This document shows positions 57,354 through 64,000 of a stretch of 64,000 nucleotides of DNA, in pieces. The stretch covers positions 2,938,501-3,002,500 of the forward strand of contig NZ_CP023548.1 in NCBI RefSeq assembly GCF_002407205.1. The letters run 5' to 3'. Within the stretch, counting starts at the first letter, position 1; each line of letters begins with the position of its first letter. This stretch comes from Rhodobacter sp. CZR27. GTDB taxonomy: Bacteria; Pseudomonadota; Alphaproteobacteria; Rhodobacterales; Rhodobacteraceae. The notes below the pieces were generated by a model that saw only the letters and a list, made by a program, of their open reading frames with translations, ran no database searches and was not told the DNA's origin. The translations under genes were made by a program, and so were the position numbers.

Positions 57354-57386
57354 CGAAGAAGTCCGGGCGCACCCCGGGCTTCTTCG
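57354..57386 (+). terminator. Hairpin after doeD
   Basis: A 14-pair stem with one G-U pair (57354-57367 with 57373-57386) and a five-base loop, 50 bases after the doeD stop. The following sequence has only short T runs, so termination strength is uncertain. Confidence 0.6.
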
Positions 57387-57652
57387 GTTCCACCGCCACG
57401 CCTCAGACATCAGGGGCTGGAACCCGGAACCCGGGCCTCGGCGGGCCCGGAAACCGCGCGCCGGCGGCTCAGGCGGACGACTGCATCCCCAACGCCCCGA
57501 CCCAGCACCTTTCGTCACGCGCCATACTTTCGAGACCGCGCATCCGGAAGTCCAACTTGTTGGACAGTTTCTACGTGCAGTAGTTGCATGCTAACGGATA
57601 GCCAGAAGGTCTTTTTAGGCCGCAGCTTGGAAAATTATCTGCGGAGCGCCGG
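57387..57652. other. Intergenic region before the diguanylate cyclase, with a palindrome at 57550-57565
   Basis: No gene is supported in the 348 bases between doeD and the next gene. Positions 57550-57565 form a palindrome GTCCAAC-TT-GTTGGAC with seven-base arms, of the size of a regulator site. The stretch after about 57540 is noticeably richer in A and T. The palindrome is about 90 bases upstream of the cyclase ATG. Confidence 0.5.
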
Positions 57653-58741
<1,089 letters not shown>

Positions 58742-59175
58742 GGCGGGGACGCGGCGCAGGCTGTCGCGGAGGCCCGGGCGGGTCGCCTGCCCTTGTCTTC
58801 AGGCTGCCCGATTGGGCCCGGCGATGTCTCCGCCACTGCCAGCTACAGGGAGGAGCGCGGCGGCGGACCTCAGCGCCCTGCATCCGCCCTCACGGGGTTC
58901 AGCCGGACGGAGCCGATCGGCTGCCAGTCGCACGTCTTGCCCGACCAGCGATCGGGCGACCGTCCGGAACGGGTTCGTGGACGCGGTAGCGCACGGCCAA
59001 CGACACGCGGTCAGATGGAGGCAGAGGAAGGCCCCGGCAGCCACACGCCACTGCAAATCCGGACGATCGCTTTTCCTCGCCGCGTGGCTGCGGCAGGTCG
59101 CGATATGTCACATTGCATTGTCGAAACACCGGTCAGACCCTGAAAATGGTTCTGTGCTGGAAAAGGATCCGGGTC
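58742..59175. other. 434 bases without a supported gene
   Basis: The stretch between the cyclase and the first precursor peptide contains only short overlapping open frames with no recognisable protein and no convincing promoter or RNA structure. The last 80 bases are richer in A and T and probably hold the promoter of the peptide genes. Confidence 0.5.
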
Positions 59176-59478
59176 ATGAGCAAGGTGAAACTGTCGGACG
59201 ACAAGGGCTTCCTCGCAGACATGGAGGAATTCGACGCGATGGACCTGCCGAGCAGCCCGGCGCTGCGAGCTTCGTTCTCGCCAGAAGGCGGGGAGGATGG
59301 CGACGCGGCAGGGACGAGATCGCCTGATTACTTCCGCGAATATTCGCGTCATGCCGACCATAGCCAGGTGCACTACGACAAGGAAGCTTACACGCGCAGC
59401 CACAGCCGTGGCCAGGGCTATGCAAAACTGCACAGCCGCGAGGGCGACTATACCAAGGTCTATGGCAAGAGCATCTGA
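59176..59478 (+). CDS. Putative RiPP precursor with five aromatic decapeptide repeats
   Basis: 100 residues from the ATG at 59176 (AAGGA about nine bases upstream). Residues 1-34 look like a leader: MSKVKLSDDK then GFLADMEE, DLPSSP and Arg31-x-x-Phe34. The same pattern occurs without gaps in the second peptide at 59582. Residues 35-51 are an acidic, Gly-rich linker. Residues 52-100 are five consecutive ten-residue units starting at 52, 62, 72, 82 and 92, with aromatic residues at unit positions 1 and 5 (Tyr52/Tyr56, His62/His66, Tyr72/His76, Tyr82/His86, Tyr92/Tyr96). In most units positions 3 and 7 are Lys or Arg; for example YAKLHSREGD at 82. Such aromatic-x-x triplets resemble substrates of cyclophane-forming radical SAM enzymes. 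A maturase gene follows. Product and activity are unknown. Confidence 0.72.
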   Translation: MSKVKLSDDKGFLADMEEFDAMDLPSSPALRASFSPEGGEDGDAAGTRSPDYFREYSRHADHSQVHYDKEAYTRSHSRGQGYAKLHSREGDYTKVYGKSI

Positions 59479-59581
59479 CCGGCACGTCTCACCGTCCTCC
59501 CTCGGTGCGGGGCGATGCGGCGGATCGCACAGAGCGCGGCCAGGCTCGAAAAGGCCAACGGGAACACGGAAATGGCACGCC

Positions 59582-59797
59582 ATGTCAGGGAAGCGCGCGC
59601 CTGAGATGCCCGGCTTCATCGCCGAGATGGAGAGGTCCGGACATGCGGACCTGCCGGACAACCCGCCCTATCGCACCGGCTTTGCCGCGCTGCAGACCGT
59701 GGCCGCGACCGACACGAGGGAGAAGATCGCGACTGACACAGCCGGGAGCCTTCGCGAAGGAGCACAGGCCGGTAAACCATGCCTGCCGCAAGCATGA
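59582..59797 (+). CDS. Second putative precursor peptide sharing the leader, core lost or different
   Basis: 71 residues from the ATG at 59582, 103 bases after the first peptide. Residues 1-34 align without gaps to the first peptide: Met1-Ser2, Gly11-Phe12, Ala14, Met16-Glu17, Asp23-Leu24-Pro25, Pro28, Arg31 and Phe34 are identical (13 of 34), with conservative Leu/Ile13 and Asp/Glu15. After the leader the sequence is different: no Tyr, His or Trp, a Thr/Ala/Asp-rich stretch (TDTREKIATDTAGSL) and one Cys67 near the end. It may be a second substrate with another type of modification, a partner that competes for the leader-binding site, or a decayed copy. The ribosome-binding site is weak. Confidence 0.55.
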   Translation: MSGKRAPEMPGFIAEMERSGHADLPDNPPYRTGFAALQTVAATDTREKIATDTAGSLREGAQAGKPCLPQA

Positions 59798-59930
59798 CCG
59801 GGTTCGTTCCGCCGCGCGCCCGGTGGCTGATACCCATCCTTCTGCCTCGCAGGCCCACCCGAGAAGCCCCGTGATCAAAGGGACCCGGCCGACAGCCCGA
59901 AGAGATGACCTGAACAGGAAGAGGCAACCG

Positions 59931-61085
59931 ATGCGCGCGATCTCGATCATCGTCAAGGTCACCAACGGCTGCAACCTGCAGTGCTCCTATTGCTACAACC
60001 GCTTCAACACCAATGCGAAGATCCTCGCACCAGAGGTGCTGGAGCGGGTGATCTCGCAGGCGGCGGCGAGTTTCGATCATGTGAAGTTCATCTGGCACGG
60101 TGGCGAGCCGCTCCTCGCGGGTCTGGATTTCTACAAGCGCGCCAAGGCACTTCAGGAGGCCCGTGCGCGCCCCGGCCTGACCATGCGCAACAACATCCAG
60201 ACCAATGGCACGCTCGTTGATCGCCCGTGGGCCGAGTGGTGCCGCGACAACGGCTTCGGGCTCGGGCTCAGCATCGACGGGCCTGTGGGGATCACCGGCG
60301 AGTCGCGTGCGGCCAAGCGTGGCAATTCCTTCGACGCGATCATTGCCGGGATGGAGGTGATCAAGTCGGTGATGGGCGGCGTCGGCGCGATCTGCGTGGT
60401 CCACAAGCTCAACGCCAGGCGCGGGCGCGATGTCTACGACTTCTTCAGGCGGCAGGGCGTCGACAGCGTTGTGCTGCTGCCGATCATGAACGACCCGAAG
60501 TTCCCCGAACTCGATCTTTGCGACGCCGATTACTTCGCCTTCCACAAGGATTTCTTCGACGCCTGGATCGAGGACGACGACCCGATCGAGGAGGTCGTGC
60601 CGTTCCGCCAGATCGTCAATGCGCTGCGGGGCGATCAGCCGACGCTGTGCTCCTACAGCGGCGGATGCTTCCGCGATTTCGTCTCGATCGAGCATGACGG
60701 CGCGGTCTATCCCTGCTCCGCCTTCTACACCGAGGACTATCGGCTCGGGAACATCCTGACCGACGATCTTGCGGATCTCCTCCGCTCGGCAAGGCTCGAG
60801 GCGATGCGTGCCGAGATGAGGCGCTCTCTGCAGGAACTTTGCAGCGATTGCCGCTATCTCGGGGTCTGCCAGGGCGGCTGCCGCGAGGCGGTGAACACCG
60901 CGAATAACTCGATCTACGGGCGGGACCCGCAATGCGAGGGTCGCAAGCAGGTCTTTGACTATGTCGAGGCGAAGCTGAAGCAACAACTCGGCGAGACCCT
61001 GGCCCGGAAGGCTCGCTACCCGCGCCCTGGCGAGCGCAGCTGGGACTTGGTCTTCCCGACGCATGGACAGCCGGGACCGGCCTGA
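59931..61085 (+). CDS. Radical SAM/SPASM peptide maturase
   Basis: 384 residues from the ATG at 59931, preceded by GGAAGAGG. The radical SAM cluster is Cys14-x3-Cys18-x2-Cys21 in NGCNLQCSYCYN, with HGGEP at 56-60. The C-terminal SPASM domain has eight cysteines in the usual order: Cys240, Cys246, Cys262 (YPCSAF, then LGNI), Cys304, Cys307, Cys313, Cys317 (CQGGC) and Cys335, enough for two extra 4Fe-4S clusters. Such enzymes make C-C, thioether or other cross-links in ribosomal peptides, or mature sulfatases. There is no sulfatase nearby, but there are two leader-sharing small peptides 133 and 452 bases upstream, so peptide maturation is the likely role. No RRE, protease or exporter is visible next to it. 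Confidence 0.88.
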   Translation: MRAISIIVKVTNGCNLQCSYCYNRFNTNAKILAPEVLERVISQAAASFDHVKFIWHGGEPLLAGLDFYKRAKALQEARARPGLTMRNNIQTNGTLVDRPWAEWCRDNGFGLGLSIDGPVGITGESRAAKRGNSFDAIIAGMEVIKSVMGGVGAICVVHKLNARRGRDVYDFFRRQGVDSVVLLPIMNDPKFPELDLCDADYFAFHKDFFDAWIEDDDPIEEVVPFRQIVNALRGDQPTLCSYSGGCFRDFVSIEHDGAVYPCSAFYTEDYRLGNILTDDLADLLRSARLEAMRAEMRRSLQELCSDCRYLGVCQGGCREAVNTANNSIYGRDPQCEGRKQVFDYVEAKLKQQLGETLARKARYPRPGERSWDLVFPTHGQPGPA

Positions 61086-61408
61086 CGTGCGAGGAGCGGG
61101 ACAACCGGGAATGAGAGAGGGTCGATAGTTGCAGAGCCCCGGCTGACCGGACGCCGCCCAATATTGCCGATGAAGTTGAGGATGTACCGGGGCACGGTTT
61201 TGACACACCGCTTTGCGCCGGCCTGAACGCGCGACGGCTTCGGCTTCAAGGGCCGTCCGCTCGGCCCGGATCTGATCCGCGTCTTGCGCCCGTGCCGCTC
61301 ACGCAACCGGCGGGCGTTGTGGAGGGTGTGAACTCTGCCACCGCCCGCCGGAGTTCCGCGGCGGTCGCGAGGTGTTCGGCCGGTAATCTTCCCCGTGGTC
61401 AAGGGCAG
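61086..61408. other. 323 bases without a supported gene
   Basis: Region between the maturase and the first insertion-sequence fragment. No recognisable protein in any frame and no clear terminator. It probably includes degraded mobile DNA. Confidence 0.4.
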
Positions 61409-61614
61409 ATCATGGGCGTGCTGCGTCAGGCGGAGGGCGGTTTGGCCGTTCACGAGTTGTGCCGCGTGCACAGGATCAGCAGCGCATCGCGCTGGCATGC
61501 CGGGCGTTCGGCGTCAGCGAGACCCGTTTCCGCCACAGCCCGAAGCGCGACGAAGAGAACGAGATGATCGCCGACATGCTTGTCGGGTTGACCAATGTTC
61601 ACAAGACCTGGGGC
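61409..61614 (+). pseudogene. Remnant of an IS3-family element (OrfA and OrfB N-terminal pieces)
   Basis: Positions 61409-61486 encode IMGVLRQAEGGLAVHELCRV, the N-terminus of an IS3-type OrfA. From 61477 another frame encodes QQRIALACRAFGVSETRFRH and then MLVGLTNVHKTWG, the early part of the IS3 OrfB transposase. The end of OrfA and the start of OrfB are missing, and OrfB breaks off after KTWG. Its last part reappears at 62672-62818, so the element was split and partly deleted. Confidence 0.8.
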
Positions 61615-61628
61615 TGGCCCGTCCCGAC

Positions 61629-62085
61629 GGCGAGGTCGAAGTCGATGGGGCCGCGTTCGGAGGCCACGTCCGACCAGCCAAGCTGCGCGAGCAGCGGATC
61701 GACCGGCGGCGATCGGTCAACCGCAGCGGCAAGCGCCGCATGGCGGTCGTCTTGCGTCAGCGCGGCGGCCGGACACTGACGCGAACGCTCCCTCAGGAGG
61801 CCCAGGGCGTGGACGTCGCCCGAGAGAGTATCGAGCCCGGAAGTGTCGTCTGCGCCCACGAGATTGCCCATTGGGACCTGCTCGATCCCGACGTCGACAT
61901 GCGCCGGATCAACCATTCTGAGGCCTGCAGCCGCGGCGGCGCGCACACCAATCTTGCCGAGAGCTACTTCTCGCGGCTCAGGCGCATGATCGGTGGACAG
62001 CATCTCCGGGTCGAGGGACGCTTTCTCGACGATTTTGCCACCGCCGCCTGGCTCGAGGACCACCGGTCCGAAAGCAACGGACCCT
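61629..62085 (+). pseudogene. Truncated ISXO2-like (IS1595 family) transposase
   Basis: About 150 residues of an IS1595/ISXO2-type transposase domain: EVEVDGAAFGGHVRPAKLRE at the start, then RRRSVNRSGKRRMAVVLRQR, HWDLLDPDVDMRRINHSEAC and the closing ESYFSRLRRMIGGQHLRVEG. The N-terminal zinc-ribbon part is absent; the homology starts directly after the broken IS3 OrfB. The frame then runs on without homology. Non-functional. Confidence 0.82.
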
Positions 62086-62142
62086 GGCGGATCGTCCGAT
62101 CGAAGGGGCCTTGGCCGCGCCGGTCAGCCTGGCCTGGAAGGG

Positions 62143-62605
62143 TCAAACCATGGACTTGACGGCAACGACGCGCAACGTACCTGCGTCGCCAGCCGCCCAG
62201 ACGCACATGCCTTGCCGCTTCTCCACCATGCGCACAAGCGTGCGGCGCTTGGCGTGGCGCAGCGCCTGGACGACCTTGAACACCAAGGAGTTCCGCAGCG
62301 CCGTGTCCGTGATCTCGAGGTCGCGCTCGACAATCACCCGTTCGGCCAACTCCGGCGTCGTCATTTCCGCGCCATTCCCCATGTGCTGCACGCACATCTC
62401 GGCGATCTCGCCCTTCTTGAAGAACCCGTGGCTCATGATGTAACGCGCCCGCTGGCGCTCCGGCGCCGCGAACAATTCGATGGTCGCGTTCAACATGGGC
62501 GAGGTCGTGCGTGGCGTGCGCGATCTGGGCGTCGGAGGCCTTGATGTGCCCGAGGATCTCGGCGCGATTCTGCTTCAATGTCCGGGCGACCAGGGGTTCG
62601 CTCAT
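62143..62605 (-). pseudogene. Frameshifted small gene of an IS-associated hypothetical family
   Basis: Read leftward from the ATG at 62605, the N-terminus is MSEPLVARTLKQNRAEILGH and then THDLAHV. At about 62492-62498 the frame shifts by one base and the protein continues as NATIELFAAPERQRARYIMS, EIAEMCVQHMG, MTTPELAERVIVERDLEITD and a basic end. Intact relatives in alphaproteobacteria have the two parts in one frame (DLAHV-NATI...) and are common next to insertion sequences. Their function is unknown; the layout (N-terminal coiled coil, C-terminal winged-helix-like part) suggests DNA binding. One extra base at the junction explains the break. Confidence 0.65.
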
Positions 62606-62671
62606 GCCCCCGATGGCACCCCACGCCGCCATCCCGGTCCAGCCGGCAACTTGGTTCCTGTGCTACCTAAG

Positions 62672-62818
62672 ACCGAATGGCTGGACCTCTACATCCTTGA
62701 ATCCATCGAGGAGGTGCAGGAAATCGCCACCGGACGGCTCTGGCCCCACAACAACGAACGTCCCAACATGGGTATCGGCGGCGTCACACCCGCCATGAAG
62801 CTGAAAATGGGCACGTGA
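62672..62818 (+). pseudogene. C-terminal end of an IS3-family OrfB transposase
   Basis: Encodes TEWLDLYILESIEEVQEIAT and NNERPNMGIGGVTPAMKLKM to a stop, the typical end of IS3-group OrfB. It is separated from the matching N-terminal piece at 61477-61614 by the ISXO2 fragment and the frameshifted gene. About 170 residues of the catalytic core are missing. Confidence 0.85.
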
Positions 62819-62861
62819 ATTTCTACGGCCGCGCCCCGCCAAGCCGAGGAGAACTACGGCA

Positions 62862-63074
62862 GGACGGCGGGATCAGCCGCACGTCATGTCCAAGCATGGC
62901 CAGTTCCCGAGACCGATGATGCGCGTTAGCGCAGGCTTCCTTGCCCATCAGGCACGGGGCAAGGCGCGAGAAGAACAGCAGCATCTCCGCCCGCCGAACC
63001 TGCCGCCGGACGAATACTCCAGCAGAATAGACTGCGTGAACCCGAAGCACGCTCTTGGCCAGATCCAGCACAAC
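62862..63074 (-). pseudogene. N-terminal fragment of an IS110-family transposase
   Basis: About 70 residues matching the DEDD-type N-terminus of IS110/IS1111 transposases: VVLDLAKSVLRVHAV, RRQVRRAEMLLFFSRLAPCL and ACANAHHRSRELAMLGHDVR, ending at LIPPS. The rest of the transposase is absent. The catalytic first Asp is in VLDLAK. The open frame extends to 63170 upstream without homology. Confidence 0.82.
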
Positions 63075-63210
63075 TGTGGCAATCTCCGCCTCATGGATGG
63101 CTTCCTGCACGCGATGATAGCACCCAATGTTGCACATCGCGATGCCGGGACCGGGAGCCATCCATTCCATCAGGGCGTTCTCGGCCTCACTCTACAACCA
63201 CCGCCGCCCA

Positions 63211-63684
63211 TCAGGCGCTGGACACGAGACCCCCGCCGGGTATTCGCCTTGGCAGTTCAACCTGTGCAGGTTCCGCCGCGTCAGTACAAAAGTCCACCGG
63301 TCGCGTGGCGATCACAATGGGCATCCTCTGGTCCGGGGCGATCGTCCACGCCGCGCCGGCAGCGCCACGATCTTCGCCACGCGTGCAGCCCGGCGTCGAG
63401 GCAGACAGGCGGATCGTGACGCCGCCCGCCTCGATCTCGATCCGCTCGTCAGATGTGGCCCGAGCCGATCGAGGTGCGGCTACCACCATCAGCGACACAA
63501 ACTTGGCCCCTCGGGAAAATCCGTTTCGAACGGCGATCTCGTCCGGGCTTGTGTACTCGACGGCGCCCGACTTGGACCCGGCCTCGATGGTCTTCGTCAG
63601 CAGCCACTCGACGTCTTCCTTGCCGATCCGCTTGCGCCAGCGGATGAGCGAGGTCGGGTCGATCGGCGGGCGGTGCTGGAACAA
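63211..63684 (-). pseudogene. Mosaic of IS5-like and IS66-like fragments in one open frame
   Basis: The first about 42 residues (63684-63559) match an IS5-type transposase segment: FQHRPPIDPTSLIRWRKRIG and VEWLLTKTIEAGSKSG. The next part (about 63530-63400) resembles the C-terminus of IS66 OrfA, with VVAAPRSARATSDERIEIEA and GGVTIRLSAS. It then joins a piece like the N-terminus of IS66 TnpB, APDQRMPIVIATRPVDF. The open frame is therefore a chance fusion of transposon scraps rather than a gene. Confidence 0.65.
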
Positions 63685-63807
63685 GGTCTCGCCGGTGAAG
63701 TGCCGGTAGCAGGTGGTTCCGGCCCAGCGGGCGACTACCGCCTCGTCCGAGAGCCGCGGTCACGTCCGTCAAGCTGGTGTAAATTCCCGGATGGCCTGAG
63801 GTCATGA

Positions 63808-64000
63808 TCAGGCGGCTTTTGTGGTCATGCTGAGAATGGGGTCGATCTCCTTGGTGTCGATGCGGGCGAAGGCCTCGACCATCATGTAGCGGCTCGAGGT
63901 CTGCCACTCGTCATTCTGCTCGAACAGCACCGCGCCGATCAGGCGCAGGATGGAGGCGTCGTTGGGGAGTTGGGAGGATCAGAAATCCTTCCAGTGGAAG
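63808..64000 (-). pseudogene. C-terminal transposase fragment (probably IS256 type), cut by window edge
   Basis: Read leftward, about 55 residues up to the stop at 63808: PNDASILRLIGAVLFEQNDE, WQTSSRYMMVEAFARIDTKE and ILSMTTKAA. This matches the ending of mutator/IS256-type transposases. An in-frame TGA at 63981-63979 breaks the upstream part (FHWKDF, stop), so at least this copy is probably inactive. More of it may lie beyond the window. Confidence 0.6.

Noticed and set aside
59113..59175. An upstream ATG giving a 121-residue version of the first peptide
   Set aside because: The extra 21 residues have no counterpart in the second peptide, whereas starting at 59176 gives a leader that aligns from Met1.
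59011..59661. A minus-strand open frame of over 200 codons covering both precursor peptides
   Set aside because: No ribosome-binding site or family features. The plus-strand peptides show paralogous leaders and a ten-residue periodicity, which an antisense frame would not produce by chance.

Overview
The window looks like chromosomal DNA of a high-GC alphaproteobacterium of the family Rhodobacteraceae (Rhodobacter/Cereibacter-like). The clearest marker is an rpoE-chrR pair whose ChrR keeps every zinc ligand at the residue number known from Rhodobacter sphaeroides. The dense, overlapping operons with ATGA junctions and the housekeeping gene order (rsmB-heparinase-purH-lspA-M16-M16-mutL-rmuC; rbfA-truB-rpsO-pnp) fit the same group.

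Layout. 1-1.6 kb: end of a DUF1365/FAD-oxidoreductase operon read leftward, facing rpoE-chrR (1.86-3.05 kb) across a shared region with two ECF-type promoters. 3.1-14.8 kb: a long leftward housekeeping run (rmuC, mutL, two M16 peptidases, a lipoprotein, lspA, purH, a heparinase-like protein, rsmB). 14.8-22.9 kb: DUF1674, dapB, and a rightward translation/RNA block (rbfA, phosphodiester glycosidase, truB, cysteine synthase, DUF1643, rpsO, pnp). 22.9-36.8 kb: an export locus with two divergent RTX-repeat proteins, two GT4 glycosyltransferases, two large proteins with degenerate glycosyltransferase-like C-termini, a type I secretion ABC transporter and HlyD adaptor, an acetyltransferase and a small membrane-anchored protein. 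36.8-38.0 kb: a DUF4010 membrane protein. 38.2-44.2 kb: a six-gene Mrp Na+/H+ antiporter operon with mrpA and mrpB fused. 44.3-57.3 kb: complete ectoine/hydroxyectoine uptake and catabolism (ehuABCD, eutABC, doeAB, enuR leftward; doeX-doeC-doeD rightward). 57.6-58.7 kb: a membrane diguanylate cyclase. 59.2-61.1 kb: a small apparent RiPP locus. 61.4-64 kb: fragments of at least six insertion sequence families and a frameshifted passenger-like gene.

The best candidate for an undescribed system is 59176-61085: two short peptides that share a gap-free leader, followed by a radical SAM/SPASM maturase. The first peptide ends in five tandem ten-residue units. Each unit has an aromatic residue at positions 1 and 5, usually followed two residues later by Lys or Arg, which resembles the three-residue cyclophane substrates of radical SAM maturases. 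The second peptide keeps the leader but has lost the aromatic core. Second in interest is the RTX/glycosyltransferase/type I secretion locus, which may make and export a glycosylated calcium-binding surface protein.

The ectoine locus has a nice regulatory detail: the same 13-base motif lies upstream of ehuA and across the enuR start, facing doeX, and is the likely EnuR operator. All function calls were read from the sequence by eye and from family knowledge; no database search was run.
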